In this document: piece by piece, positions 8,288 to 17,165 of the stretch | Layout of the letters: every line of letters starts with the position of its first letter | Position numbering within the stretch: the stretch's first letter is position 1 | Source of the DNA: an uncultured Dialister sp. | GTDB lineage: Bacteria; Bacillota; Negativicutes; Veillonellales; Dialisteraceae | Reading direction: 5' to 3' | Assembly (NCBI GenBank): GCA_900545785.1 | Contig: URAA01000005.1 | Location: 1-32,630 of the forward strand | DNA: 32,630 nucleotides | The notes under the pieces: generated by a model | Told to the model about the DNA's origin: nothing | Seen by the model: the letters and a program-made list of their open reading frames with translations, nothing else | Database searches by the model: none | Made by a program: the position numbers and the translations under genes

Positions 8288-9307
8288 TTATTCTTCCGAT
8301 TCCAGATATGTTTCCGTTTCTGCTTTTTTTGCACGGTTCATCAAATTTTCCACGGCTTCCTGCACTGTATGCTCCCCTTTTAACAGTTTGCATACTTCTT
8401 CCGTAACGGGCATTTCGATATTTTCTTTCATTGCAATTTCATTGACAAGAAGGGCTGTACGCATTCCTTCCACCACCATATGAGTTCTTTTCGTAATTTC
8501 TTTCGCCGTTTTCCCTTTACCGAGCAATACGCCTGCCGCATGATTTCTGCTGTGAGTACTGGTACAGGTGGCAATCAAATCTCCCATGCCGGATAATCCT
8601 GAAAATGTTTCTTTTTTAGCCCCGAAATGTACCCCGAAACGGGCCATTTCGACAAGGCCTCTTGTCATGAGGGCTGCCCGGGAATTATCTCCCAGTCGGA
8701 GTCCGTCCAACACTCCGCAGGCCAAGGCAATAATATTTTTTAAAGCGCCGCCGTATTCTACACCGCGAATATCATGGCTTCGATAGACACGAAATACGGG
8801 GCTCATAAACAAGTCCTGAACGATTTGCACTGCTTCGGGCACTTCCGACGCCGCAACCGTAGCTGCCGGAAGCCCCAGTCCGACTTCCTCCGCATGATTC
8901 GGGCCGGAGAGCACGACAATACGATCGGTTATCCCTTTCAGGTTCATTTCTATGACTTCTGAAAGGCGATGTCCCAAATTATCTGCAATTCCCTTGGATG
9001 CACAGACAACCACCGCATTTTTTTCTATATAAGGCAAAGATTTTTTTACCGTTTCTTCCACCGCTTTTGAAGGCGTACACAAAATAACGACTCCTGCTCC
9101 GGTTACGGCATTTTTTAAATCTCCGGTAATTTTTACATGAACGGGAATGCGAACTCCCGGAAGATATTCCTTATTTTCTCTTTCAATTCTCAGCTTCTCC
9201 GCAGTTTCTTCTTTTCTGCAACAGAGTACCAAATCATCATGTCTTCCTGCCAGCTGAGTGATCATGGCCGTTCCCCAGCCGCCGGAACCAATCATGGTAA
9301 TTTTCAT
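8288..9307 (-). CDS. gpsA: NAD(P)-dependent glycerol-3-phosphate dehydrogenase
   Basis: GpsA reduces dihydroxyacetone phosphate to sn-glycerol 3-phosphate, the backbone used by PlsY next door. The 339-residue protein has the N-terminal nucleotide-binding GSGGWGTAM (about residues 7-15), VVVCASKGIA, LSGPNHAEEV and the substrate-site lysine region EYGGALKNIIALACGVLDGL. The C-terminal helical domain carries GLSGMGDLIATCTSTHSRN. It begins one base after the plsY stop, so the two lipid genes are co-transcribed with der. In spore formers spoIVA often follows gpsA; here rsmD follows. Confidence 0.97.
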   Translation of the reverse strand: MKITMIGSGGWGTAMITQLAGRHDDLVLCCRKEETAEKLRIERENKEYLPGVRIPVHVKITGDLKNAVTGAGVVILCTPSKAVEETVKKSLPYIEKNAVVVCASKGIADNLGHRLSEVIEMNLKGITDRIVVLSGPNHAEEVGLGLPAATVAASEVPEAVQIVQDLFMSPVFRVYRSHDIRGVEYGGALKNIIALACGVLDGLRLGDNSRAALMTRGLVEMARFGVHFGAKKETFSGLSGMGDLIATCTSTHSRNHAAGVLLGKGKTAKEITKRTHMVVEGMRTALLVNEIAMKENIEMPVTEEVCKLLKGEHTVQEAVENLMNRAKKAETETYLESEE

Positions 9308-9308
9308 C

Positions 9309-9899
9309 TTATTCCTTCTTTCCCTGTGTAATAGGTGCTTCCTCCCCTCGAAGAAGTCTTTCTATATTATCTTTATGTTTTACTATAACAATAAGAGCTG
9401 CAACAGCACTGAATATTTGATAGGCCGGAGGCTCCCCCATCAAAAAAATGACAAGAGGCACTACCGGAGCGGAAATAATCGATGCAAGAGAAACGATCTT
9501 TTTCCATCGGAATACGATAAACCAGACGACAAAAGCCGCCAAAGTGGCAAGTGGAGAAATATAAGTAAACGCCCCCACTCCGCAAGCAACACCCTTGCCG
9601 CTTTTGAATTTGAGGAATACGGACCAGTCATTCCCGATAACCGCAAAAAGCGCACAAAGCAGAACGATCCAGGGATCGGGCATTCCAAGGTAAACAGCAA
9701 GCATTCCTTTAAAGAAATCTCCCAAAAACACGGCCAGTCCGGCTTTTGCACCGAGTGTCCGATATGCATTGGTAGCTCCCACATTTCCGCTGCCCGTCTT
9801 CTTTAAATCTACACCGTAAAAAAGTTTGCCGATGATATAACCGGTCGGTACGGCTCCAATAAAATAAGCCAGAATGACAATCAACACGGAAGCCGTCAC
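9309..9899 (-). CDS. plsY: Acyl-phosphate glycerol-3-phosphate acyltransferase
   Basis: PlsY is the inner-membrane enzyme that acylates glycerol 3-phosphate from acyl-phosphate, making lysophosphatidate. The 196 residues are largely hydrophobic with about five membrane segments. The three PlsY motifs are visible: GSGNVGATNAYRTLG near residue 37, KFKSGKGVACGVG near residue 100, and the C-terminal KHKDNIERLLRGEE. It overlaps the end of der by four bases and is followed at once by gpsA, which supplies its substrate. PlsC, which adds the second acyl chain, is encoded at 13,367-13,987. Confidence 0.97.
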   Translation of the reverse strand: MTASVLIVILAYFIGAVPTGYIIGKLFYGVDLKKTGSGNVGATNAYRTLGAKAGLAVFLGDFFKGMLAVYLGMPDPWIVLLCALFAVIGNDWSVFLKFKSGKGVACGVGAFTYISPLATLAAFVVWFIVFRWKKIVSLASIISAPVVPLVIFLMGEPPAYQIFSAVAALIVIVKHKDNIERLLRGEEAPITQGKKE

Positions 9900-11224
9900 A
9901 ATTCGTCACCGTCTTTTTTACTTCTTACCACGATACGGATCGGAGTTCCTTCAAAAGAAAAGGCTTCTCTCAAACGATTTTCAATAAAGCGCACATAGGA
10001 AAAATGAATTAAATCCGCATGATTGACAAACATGACAAATGTAGGAGGCCTTATCCCTACTTGAGTCATGTAATAAATTTTTGCCACTCTTCCTCCATGT
10101 GCGGGGGGCGGATTTACTATTTTGGCATCTTCCAGAAGATCATTTAAAACTGATGTGGAAATGCGCATAGATTGCTGTTCTGCCACATTATAAATCATGT
10201 CGCCCAAGCGTTGGATTCTTTGTTTCGTCATGGCCGATCCGAAAAGCATGGGGATGTATGGAGCAAAAGGCAGGCCGTCCCGTATTTCTTTTTCGAAAGA
10301 TACGATGGTATTGGTTTCTTTTTCAATCATATCCCATTTGTTTACCATGATGATAAGCCCTTTTCCGGCTTCATGGATATAACCGATGATTTTTTTATCT
10401 TGTTCGGTCAGCATATCCTTGGCATCCAGAACAAAAATGGCTACATCACAATTGTCGATGGCACGGATGGAACGAATGACACTGTATTTTTCCAAAGGTT
10501 CTTCAATTTTGCTTTTTCGCCTCATCCCTGCCGTATCAACAAGGATGAAGGTTTTTCCCTTATATTTCCAAACCGAATCGACCGCATCTCGGGTCGTTCC
10601 CATTTCATCCGCCACCAAAGATCTTTCATATCCGAGAAGAGAGTTGATCAATGTAGATTTTCCCACATTGGGCCGCCCTACTATAGCAGTACGGATAATG
10701 TCGGGAGAATCGTGTTCTTCTGCCGGCGGAAATCCTTCCGAAATTTTATCCAGCAAATCACCGAAACCCAGACGATTGACTGCGGAAACCGGTATCGGAT
10801 CCCCCAGTCCCAGCGAATAAAATTCATAAATTTCCATTTCCTGATTGGTGCTGTCTGCTTTATTGACACATAAAACGACAGGCTTCCCCGTTTTTCTCAG
10901 CATTCCTGCAATGATTTCATCATCGGAGGTCACTCCTGCACGGACATCCGTGACAAAAAGGATCACATCCGCTTCTTCCATTGCCAGTTCCGCCTGCTGT
11001 CTGATGCCGCCGGAAATATGATCTTTCTCGTCTCTAAATTCGATACCGCCTGTATCAATCAATGTAAATTCTCTGTTGAGCCAGCGGACATCACAATAGA
11101 TTCTGTCTCTGGTAACCCCGGGAATATCTTCCACGATGGAGACACGTTTTTGGGCAAGGCCGTTAATAATGGTCGATTTACCAACATTAGGCCTTCCTAC
11201 TATAGCTACAAGAGGCTTACTCAT
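9896..11224 (-). CDS. der: Ribosome-assembly GTPase Der (EngA)
   Basis: Der is an essential tandem GTPase needed for 50S subunit maturation. The 442-residue protein has two G domains, each with GRPNVGKST (about residues 10 and 183), DTGG or DTAG switch regions and NKAD/NKWD specificity motifs. A C-terminal KH-like domain follows (QVGIRPPTFVMFVNHADLIHFSY). Length and architecture are complete. AGGGAGG lies five bases before the ATG. A promoter at 11,280-11,308 and the preceding terminator indicate that der starts its own transcription unit with plsY and gpsA. Confidence 0.98.
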   Translation of the reverse strand: MSKPLVAIVGRPNVGKSTIINGLAQKRVSIVEDIPGVTRDRIYCDVRWLNREFTLIDTGGIEFRDEKDHISGGIRQQAELAMEEADVILFVTDVRAGVTSDDEIIAGMLRKTGKPVVLCVNKADSTNQEMEIYEFYSLGLGDPIPVSAVNRLGFGDLLDKISEGFPPAEEHDSPDIIRTAIVGRPNVGKSTLINSLLGYERSLVADEMGTTRDAVDSVWKYKGKTFILVDTAGMRRKSKIEEPLEKYSVIRSIRAIDNCDVAIFVLDAKDMLTEQDKKIIGYIHEAGKGLIIMVNKWDMIEKETNTIVSFEKEIRDGLPFAPYIPMLFGSAMTKQRIQRLGDMIYNVAEQQSMRISTSVLNDLLEDAKIVNPPPAHGGRVAKIYYMTQVGIRPPTFVMFVNHADLIHFSYVRFIENRLREAFSFEGTPIRIVVRSKKDGDEL

Positions 11225-11279
11225 TCTTTCCTCCCTTTATTTAAAATATCCGTAAGGGCATAAAATCCCATTTAATACT

Positions 11280-11308
11280 ATTTTAAAGGTTGCATGACGA
11301 TAGATCAA
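11280..11308 (-). promoter_or_regulatory. Sigma-A promoter for der-plsY-gpsA
   Basis: On the minus strand TTGATC (11,303-11,308) and TAAAAT (11,280-11,285) are separated by exactly 17 bases. The site lies between the ispH/S1 terminator and the der ribosome binding site. Confidence 0.65.
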
Positions 11309-11343
11309 TACTGCCAAGGAAATGCTCGAAAATACGGCAAGAT

Positions 11344-11378
11344 AAAAACTCCGGAATCATCAGAAATCCGGAGTTTCA
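11344..11378 (-). terminator. Terminator of the scpA-to-ispH/S1 operon
   Basis: A perfect ten-base stem (AAACTCCGGA at 11,346-11,355 with TCCGGAGTTT at 11,367-11,376) is followed by TTTTT on the minus strand. It lies about 20 bases past the stop of the ispH/S1 gene. The plus strand also has a T-rich tail, but no plus-strand gene enters it. Confidence 0.92.
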
Positions 11379-11396
11379 TTTCATTTTTTCAATTGA

Positions 11397-13298
11397 TTAT
11401 TCTTCTGTTTCTTCTTCTTTTTCATGAGCAGGCGCATCTACAAGAGAAAAACTGATTCTCTTACGAGCTTCGTCAATTCCGATGATACGGACATGGAGAA
11501 CATCTCCGACCCGGCAGATGTCGCTTGTTTTTTTGTTGTGATCCTGTGTCATTTCATTGATATGGAGAAGACCGGTCAGGCCGTCTTCCAATTCAACAAT
11601 GACTCCGAATTCAAGAATTTTTACGACTTTGGCTTCCACCACATCGTCTATTTCGTGATCATTCACCGCTGTTTCCCACGGATTGGGAAGACATTCTTTA
11701 TGACTGAAAGAAATTCTCTGCTTTTCTCTGTCAAAAGATTTGATCTTTACATCGATTTCCTGATCCGGCTGAAGAACATCTTCTACCTTTGAGATCTTTT
11801 TCCATGAAATGTCAGAAATATGAAGAAGGCCTTCTACACCGCGAAGAGCGATAAATGCACCGTAGGGCATAATTTTCTTAACGGTGCCCTTAAGAACCTC
11901 ACCGTTTTTGTAAGCTTCTTCAATGACATCCAGTTCATCGGTACGTTGTTCTTCCAACACTGCTTTTCTGGAAAGTACCAGACGATTCTTTGTGCGATCC
12001 ACTTCGAGAATTTTTGCTTCAAACTTCTGCCCCACCAAATTCTGAAGGGAGTGAACGAAACGAAGATCCCCTTGGGAGAGCGGGATGAAACCGCGCAGTG
12101 ACTTAAGCTGTACAAGCAGGCCGACTTTGATAGCTTCGATACCTTCGCATTCCACAGCTTCATTTTTGTCAAATGCTTCCTGGGCAATATCCCAGTCTGC
12201 CAGACGGTCAACTTTGATCTTGGAAACGAAAATGGTGCTGTCTTCCTTGATTCCGCTGACTACCTGCACCCGAAGCGTGTCTCCCGCTTTCAATACATCC
12301 TTAAGGGATGCGGGTTCCGGATAGGAGTATTCATGGATCGGGAGTACGGCTTCAGTCTTGTATCCGAAAGAGATCCAAGCTTTATCATCATCGACATCGA
12401 CTACTGTACCGTCAACAACACTGCCTTTGTGTACGTCCAGATTCATTTCCTCCTGCTCCAGCATTTCATTCATGTCTTCCATAATTAAAACTACCTCCTC
12501 TATGATCCAGTCCGGCGTTGATGCACCGGCGGTGATGCCAATCTTATCGTAACTGCGAAACCATTCCGGTTTTAATTCTTCTGCTGTTTCGATGTGATGG
12601 GTAACAGCTCCTTCTCTTCGGCAAACTTCCACCAGTCTGCCGGTATTGGCACTGTTGCGGCCGCCGATTACAATCATTACATCTACATTCCGGGCCAGCT
12701 CTTTGGCAGCCGTCTGCCGCTCGGCCGTTGCATTGCAGATGGTTTTGTGGACCGAAACGGAGTCCGCTTTGCGAGAAATCGCTTCGATCAACTCATCTGC
12801 CAATGTCAAGGAAAATGTAGTCTGAATAACGATATGGGCTTCTTTCACATGGGGGAGCGCTTCCGCATCTTCTTCTGTCTCTACAATGACGGGATGCTCT
12901 CCGGCCCACTCAGCTACGCTCAGCATTTCAGGATGCTTTTTTTCACCGACAAGTATAATCGTTTTACCTTCTGCCGCCAAATCTTTTACAATCATTTGGT
13001 TTCTTTTTACAAAAGGACAGGTGGCATCAAGTAAAACCGATTTTTTGCACTTAAGGTTATTATAGCACGAAGGTCCTATACCATGCGAACGAATAATGAC
13101 CGCTTCATCCGTTATATCATCTGCACTGTTTACAGGAGGAATTCCCTTGTCGGCCAATTTTTTTACCACTTGGGGATTATGTATGATCGGTCCCAGCGTG
13201 ACCGTTTTTCTTCCGGAAAGTGCAGCTTTCTCCGCTATTTGCATGGCTTTGCGAACTCCGTAACAAAATCCCATAACTTTCGATTTGTATATTTCCAT
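11397..13298 (-). CDS. ispH: IspH (HMBPP reductase) fused to four S1 RNA-binding domains
   Basis: Residues 1-280 are IspH, the 4Fe-4S enzyme that makes IPP and DMAPP in the last step of the MEP pathway. The three cluster cysteines are visible at C12 (GFCYGV), C94 (DATCPFV) and C188 (ICNATAERQ), with histidines H40, H72 and H122. Residues from about 295 to 620 are four S1 repeats, such as GTVKKIMPYGAFIALRGVEGLLH and AKVVKILEFGVIVELEDGLTGLLH, equivalent to ribosomal protein S1/RpsA of Firmicutes. The frame is continuous over 633 residues. Such IspH-S1 fusions are known in Clostridia and Negativicutes, so this is a lineage marker and not an error. The gene is the last of a long operon beginning at scpA, next to plsC and cmk. 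Confidence 0.96.
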   Translation of the reverse strand: MEIYKSKVMGFCYGVRKAMQIAEKAALSGRKTVTLGPIIHNPQVVKKLADKGIPPVNSADDITDEAVIIRSHGIGPSCYNNLKCKKSVLLDATCPFVKRNQMIVKDLAAEGKTIILVGEKKHPEMLSVAEWAGEHPVIVETEEDAEALPHVKEAHIVIQTTFSLTLADELIEAISRKADSVSVHKTICNATAERQTAAKELARNVDVMIVIGGRNSANTGRLVEVCRREGAVTHHIETAEELKPEWFRSYDKIGITAGASTPDWIIEEVVLIMEDMNEMLEQEEMNLDVHKGSVVDGTVVDVDDDKAWISFGYKTEAVLPIHEYSYPEPASLKDVLKAGDTLRVQVVSGIKEDSTIFVSKIKVDRLADWDIAQEAFDKNEAVECEGIEAIKVGLLVQLKSLRGFIPLSQGDLRFVHSLQNLVGQKFEAKILEVDRTKNRLVLSRKAVLEEQRTDELDVIEEAYKNGEVLKGTVKKIMPYGAFIALRGVEGLLHISDISWKKISKVEDVLQPDQEIDVKIKSFDREKQRISFSHKECLPNPWETAVNDHEIDDVVEAKVVKILEFGVIVELEDGLTGLLHINEMTQDHNKKTSDICRVGDVLHVRIIGIDEARKRISFSLVDAPAHEKEEETEE

Positions 13299-13366
13299 TT
13301 TTTATTCTTTCCGTTTTTTATTTGTATATAAACATGTTCGGGTGTTGACTATAAAAAAATTCTTTT

Positions 13367-13987
13367 CTATTTACTCCCTAATTTTTCTTTATAGTTATCC
13401 CACAACATCTGAATTTCATTTTTCACAACATCATTTAGGTCCTGTACCGCTTTATCATCGGCTTTTTGCTTTTCTACTTTTATAGGTTTCCCGATCAAAA
13501 CCGCAAGCGCTCCGTTTTTACGGGGCATATCCTTCGATCCTATCACCGCCACAGGGATGACCGGTGTTCCCGTCATCAATGCCAACGAGGCCATACCGGA
13601 ATGAAATGTTCCGAGTTCCTCTTTTTTGATCCTCGTTCCTTCCGGAAATATTCCCAAAGCATTTCCTGTTTTTAATTCTTTCATCGCCCTGCGGACGGCC
13701 GTTCTGTCGATGGCGCCTCTTTTGACGGGAAATGTACCGAACTGTCTCAAAATCCATCCGAATACCGGATTTTTAAATAATTCTTCTTTTGCCATATAAT
13801 GAACAACCCGTGTCGTAATAGCCACGCCCACCAAAGGCGGATCGAAATAGCTTTTATGATTAGGCGCTATAATTACGGCGCCTTCTGAAGGAATATTTTC
13901 TCTTCCTTCCACATGAAGACCGTAAAATCCGAGAAAAATGATATTTAAAACAAATCTTACTATTGCATAAAAAATTTTCTTAACCAT
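13367..13987 (-). CDS. plsC: 1-acyl-sn-glycerol-3-phosphate acyltransferase
   Basis: PlsC acylates lysophosphatidate to phosphatidate at the membrane. The motifs NHKSYFDP (H-x4-D type catalytic motif, about residue 45), FPVKRGAIDR, FPEGTRIKKEEL and GTPVIPVAVIGS appear in the right order over about 206 residues, with a hydrophobic N-terminal helix. Two in-frame starts exist. The ATG at 13,999 directly abuts the cmk stop, whereas the ATG at 13,987 has GGAAG six bases upstream and gives the usual family N terminus (MVKKIFYAIVRF), so I use the latter. The cmk-plsC-ispH order is common in Firmicutes. Confidence 0.94.
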   Translation of the reverse strand: MVKKIFYAIVRFVLNIIFLGFYGLHVEGRENIPSEGAVIIAPNHKSYFDPPLVGVAITTRVVHYMAKEELFKNPVFGWILRQFGTFPVKRGAIDRTAVRRAMKELKTGNALGIFPEGTRIKKEELGTFHSGMASLALMTGTPVIPVAVIGSKDMPRKNGALAVLIGKPIKVEKQKADDKAVQDLNDVVKNEIQMLWDNYKEKLGSK

Positions 13988-13999
13988 GGCTGCTTCCAT

Positions 14000-14680
14000 T
14001 CATTGTACAGAAATCATTTGAATTTTTTTACGGCAAACTCCGACGATCGCCTCTGCCGTTTCTTCCAGCGTCATTTCGCTGTTATCAAGCAAAATCGCAT
14101 CTTTTGCCTGCTTCAAAGGAGATACTTCCCGATGGCTGTCTTGAAAATCTCTCTCTTCAATTTCTTTTTCAATTTCTTCCACCGTGATGTCCGGACGAGT
14201 CTCTTTCATTTCTTTAAAACGGCGGAGTGCTCTCGTGTGAACGGAGGCGGTTAAAAATATTTTTACATCCGCTTTGGGAAGAACCGTCGTGCCGATATCT
14301 CTTCCGTCAAGTACGATTCCTCCTTCCGCCGCCTGTTTCCGCTGTATTTCCACCATGGCTTTTCGCACGCCTGCGATAGCGGACACGGAAGATACCCGGG
14401 CAGATACTTCCGGATTTCTGAGAAAATTCGTTACATCTCTGCCATTTACAATCACATGCATGGCATCGTCAGAAGGTTTTACTTCCAGATGAAGGCTTTC
14501 CGCCAGCTTTATGATGTCTTTTTCTTCCGTCAGTCCTCGTTGTAAGACTTCATAAGTCACTGCCCTGTACATGGCACCCGTATCGAGATAAGCGTAGCCC
14601 ATACGGGCAGCCACTATTTTTGAAACACTGCTTTTGCCCGCCCCCGCAGGACCGTCAACGGCAACAGATATTTTATTCAT
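14000..14680 (-). CDS. cmk: Cytidylate kinase
   Basis: Cmk phosphorylates CMP and dCMP. Starting at the ATG at 14,680 the protein has 226 residues and begins MNKISVAVDGPAGAGKSS, with the P loop directly at the N terminus as in the family. It then shows GYAYLDTGAMYRAV, LDGRDIGTTVLP and RRFKEMKETRP. A longer frame opening at 14,764 would add 28 unrelated residues that lie inside the flavoprotein gene. The 14,680 start has GGGAGG with good spacing and is clearly correct. It overlaps the preceding gene by eight bases. Confidence 0.97.
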   Translation of the reverse strand: MNKISVAVDGPAGAGKSSVSKIVAARMGYAYLDTGAMYRAVTYEVLQRGLTEEKDIIKLAESLHLEVKPSDDAMHVIVNGRDVTNFLRNPEVSARVSSVSAIAGVRKAMVEIQRKQAAEGGIVLDGRDIGTTVLPKADVKIFLTASVHTRALRRFKEMKETRPDITVEEIEKEIEERDFQDSHREVSPLKQAKDAILLDNSEMTLEETAEAIVGVCRKKIQMISVQ

Positions 14681-15932
14681 CTTTATCCTCCCTTGCAGCA
14701 GAAAGAGCCGCCACTCTTCCCGTAGAAAATGCGGCCTGCAGATTATATCCTCCCGTAAAAGCATGAATATCCAGCACTTCTCCTGCGATATATAAATTTT
14801 TTATCAATTTGGATTCCATGGTGGAAGAATTGACTTCCTTTGCGGATATACCGCCGGCCGTTACGATCGCTTCTTCTATGGGCCGGGTTTCTTTGATCGT
14901 AAGCGGCAGATTTTTAATGGTCTGTCTTAATTTGACTCTTTGGACTTTTTTTAATTCCGCCGCAGGCAAATCTTTCGGAATCTCCGCTACAGATAGTACC
15001 ACATCAATCATTCTTTGCGGCAGCAGTTCCTGCATGGCATTTGCCATTTGTTTTAACCGATGCTTTTCAAAATCCCGAAGCAGTCGTTTATCCAGTACTT
15101 CTTCCGTCAAAGCAGGTTTCAAATCGATTGCCCCGCTGACTTTATATCCTTGAGAAAGCCAAAGTGATACGGCATCACTTTGTGTCAAAACGATCGGACC
15201 GGATATCCCGAAATGAGTGAAAAGCATTTCTCCGAAAGCTTCCGTTTTTCTTTTTCCCCCTGCCGACAAGGAGAGTGTTACATTTTTGAGGGACAATCCC
15301 TGCAGCATTTTGCAATAAGATTCTTCACAAACAAGAGGAATCAGAGCGGGCCGTATGAGAGTTATGCTATGACCCGCCTCTTTTGCCAAAATATAACCTT
15401 CTCCTGCCGATCCCGTGCGGGGATAAGATTTTCCGCCGGTGCATAAGATAACGGCATCTGCCTCATAGATACCTTTTTCCGTTTTTACTCCGACGACTTT
15501 TTTATCTTTTGTCAATATGTGCAAAACCGGTTCTTTCAAATGGAGACGGACATGCTTTTCATATAAAAGATCCATGAAAAGATGGCGGACTTCCTGAGCA
15601 TCGTCGCTTGCAGGAAATACCCGTCCTCCCCGTTCCACTTTTGTTTCCAGTCCCCAACCGTGAAATAAATTCAGCAAGTCCTCATTGGAAAACTGTTTGT
15701 ACGCACTGAAGAGGAAATTTCCGTTTCCCGGTGTTTTAGCGATAAAATCGGAAATAGGGGCTGCATTGGTAATGTTGCAGCGGCCCTTTCCTGTAATTCC
15801 CATTTTCAGGCCGACTTTATCCATTTTTTCAAAAAGGAAGACCTCCGCTCCCTCGTCCGCTGCCGTGACGGAAGCTAAAAGACCGGCCACACCGCCGCCT
15901 ATGACGGCGATTTTTTTATTGGTGGAGCGCAT
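14673..15932 (-). CDS. NAD(P)/FAD-dependent oxidoreductase of the HI0933/BaiN family
   Basis: The 419-residue protein has the dinucleotide-binding motif IAVIGGGVAGLLASVTAA at the N terminus, the family signature KMGITGKGRCNITNAAP (about residues 43-60), GGKSYPRTGSAGEGY around residue 165, and a C-terminal FAD motif FTGGYNLQAAFSTGRVAA. This matches the HI0933-like flavoproteins (YhiN/BaiN). Their physiological substrate is generally unknown; a role in bile acid metabolism is known for only one relative and should not be assumed. The gene overlaps the end of rluB by 17 bases and the start of cmk by eight. The nearest strong GGAGG is about 15 bases before the ATG, so initiation probably depends on coupling. 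Confidence 0.9.
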   Translation of the reverse strand: MRSTNKKIAVIGGGVAGLLASVTAADEGAEVFLFEKMDKVGLKMGITGKGRCNITNAAPISDFIAKTPGNGNFLFSAYKQFSNEDLLNLFHGWGLETKVERGGRVFPASDDAQEVRHLFMDLLYEKHVRLHLKEPVLHILTKDKKVVGVKTEKGIYEADAVILCTGGKSYPRTGSAGEGYILAKEAGHSITLIRPALIPLVCEESYCKMLQGLSLKNVTLSLSAGGKRKTEAFGEMLFTHFGISGPIVLTQSDAVSLWLSQGYKVSGAIDLKPALTEEVLDKRLLRDFEKHRLKQMANAMQELLPQRMIDVVLSVAEIPKDLPAAELKKVQRVKLRQTIKNLPLTIKETRPIEEAIVTAGGISAKEVNSSTMESKLIKNLYIAGEVLDIHAFTGGYNLQAAFSTGRVAALSAAREDKDE

Positions 15933-16635
15933 ATAATTTTTTTACTTCCTCCTTCGTCAGCTGACGGTAATTTCCACGGGATACATCCAATGAGAGAAAA
16001 CTGTATCTCACCCGTCGCAGCTCAAAAACAGGGAAATGATACACTTCCATCATTTTACGGATTTCTCTGTTTTTCCCTTCATGAAGAACCATTCTTATAC
16101 GGGTTTTATTTTTTTCTTTGTCATAATCAAGCACTTCTATTTCACAAGGCGCCGTTACACCGCTTTCGATTTTTACGCCCTGTTCCATTTTCTTTGCCAG
16201 TTTTTCCGAAAATTTTCCCCGCAGAACCACTTCATATTCTTTCGGAACTTCATGGCTCGGATGAGTCAGTATATAGTCAAGGTTTCCGTCATTGGTCATC
16301 AAGAGCAGACCTTCCGAGTGATAATCCAGACGGCCCACGGGAAAAAGCCGTTCTCTGATACGGCCGAAATAATCCATGACCGTCCTTCTCCCTGCCGGAT
16401 CGGAAACGGAAGTGATGACTTTGTCAGGCTTGTTAAAAAGAAAATAACGGAGCCGTTCCGGTTTCACGATTTGTCCGAGCGCTTCTATCTTATCCGTTCT
16501 TGCATCGGCTTCGCTCCCGAGCTCTTTTACAATTTCTCCGTTTACCCGGACTTTCCCTGCAAGGATCAGTTCTTCTGCCTTTCTGCGGGAACAAATTCCT
16601 GCGCGGCTCAATATTTTTTGTAATCTTTCTTTCAA
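15916..16635 (-). CDS. rluB: RsuA/RluB-family 23S rRNA pseudouridine synthase
   Basis: The 239-residue protein has an N-terminal S4 domain (RLQKILSRAGICSRRKAEEL and VRVNGEIVKELG) and the catalytic region with FPVGRLDYHSEGLLLMTNDG containing the active-site aspartate. It ends with the usual GKNREIRKMMEVYHFPVFELRRVRYS block in the RsuA/RluB pattern. It probably modifies U2605 of 23S rRNA. Its start overlaps the scpB stop by four bases; the scpA-scpB-rluB order is a classic Firmicute cluster. Confidence 0.94.
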   Translation of the reverse strand: MKERLQKILSRAGICSRRKAEELILAGKVRVNGEIVKELGSEADARTDKIEALGQIVKPERLRYFLFNKPDKVITSVSDPAGRRTVMDYFGRIRERLFPVGRLDYHSEGLLLMTNDGNLDYILTHPSHEVPKEYEVVLRGKFSEKLAKKMEQGVKIESGVTAPCEIEVLDYDKEKNKTRIRMVLHEGKNREIRKMMEVYHFPVFELRRVRYSFLSLDVSRGNYRQLTKEEVKKLYALHQ

Positions 16636-17165
16636 AATAAATCTCCTTCATCAGACTTTTCCGCCCATCTTGTTTTTAGTTCATTCACACTGGAAAGGCC
16701 CGTACAATTTAAAAACTGCTTGGTTGTCCCGTATAAAATCGGCTTCCCCGGAACATCCAGCCGCCCTCTTTCTTCTATCAGCCCTTTTTCCAAAAGGGAG
16801 GCCAGTATTCTTCCTGCGGAAACGCCGCGAATTTTTTCTATTTCTGCCCGTGTCACCGGTTCTTTCATGGCGGTCACTGCCAAAGTTTCCATTGCTGCCG
16901 CCGAAAGAGGTGCTTCTTTCCCCACCGTTTTCGTCAGCCATTCGCTATACTCTTTTTTCGTCGTTAACGACCAGCCTGCCCCCGTTTCACGGAGCATGAT
17001 TCCCGAATCCTTTTTTTCATATTTTTTTTGCAATGCTTCCAAAGCATCACCTATGGTCACCGAATCTTCTTCTAACGCTTCCGATATTTCTTTCAAGGTC
17101 ACCGGATCGCCTTTTACGAAAAGAAAGGCTTCCAAAAGTGCAACCAGACCGTCCTGCCCTTTCAT
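16632..17165 (-). CDS. scpB: Segregation and condensation protein B
   Basis: ScpB dimerises and binds ScpA in the SMC condensin complex. The 177 residues form two winged-helix units. Visible family segments are LVALLEAFLFVKGDPVTLKEI at the N terminus, LSAAAMETLAVTAMKEPVTRAEIEKIRGVSA in the middle, and LLEKGLIEERGRLDVPGKPILYGTT near the end. It overlaps scpA and rluB by four bases each, so translation is coupled. Confidence 0.96.
   Translation of the reverse strand: MKGQDGLVALLEAFLFVKGDPVTLKEISEALEEDSVTIGDALEALQKKYEKKDSGIMLRETGAGWSLTTKKEYSEWLTKTVGKEAPLSAAAMETLAVTAMKEPVTRAEIEKIRGVSAGRILASLLEKGLIEERGRLDVPGKPILYGTTKQFLNCTGLSSVNELKTRWAEKSDEGDLF

Noticed and set aside
10172..10873. A 233-codon plus-strand ORF inside der
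   Set aside because: It is antisense to a highly conserved GTPase gene, has no family motifs and no ribosome binding site.
13342..13376. Promoter-like TTGACT with an AT-rich -10 region (TATTTA) on the plus strand
   Set aside because: It would drive only antisense RNA into plsC, the -10 is poor, and the region is simply AT-rich intergenic sequence.
16036..16623. A 195-codon plus-strand ORF opposite rluB
   Set aside because: It is antisense to a complete pseudouridine synthase and is rich in Phe/His as expected for a shadow frame.
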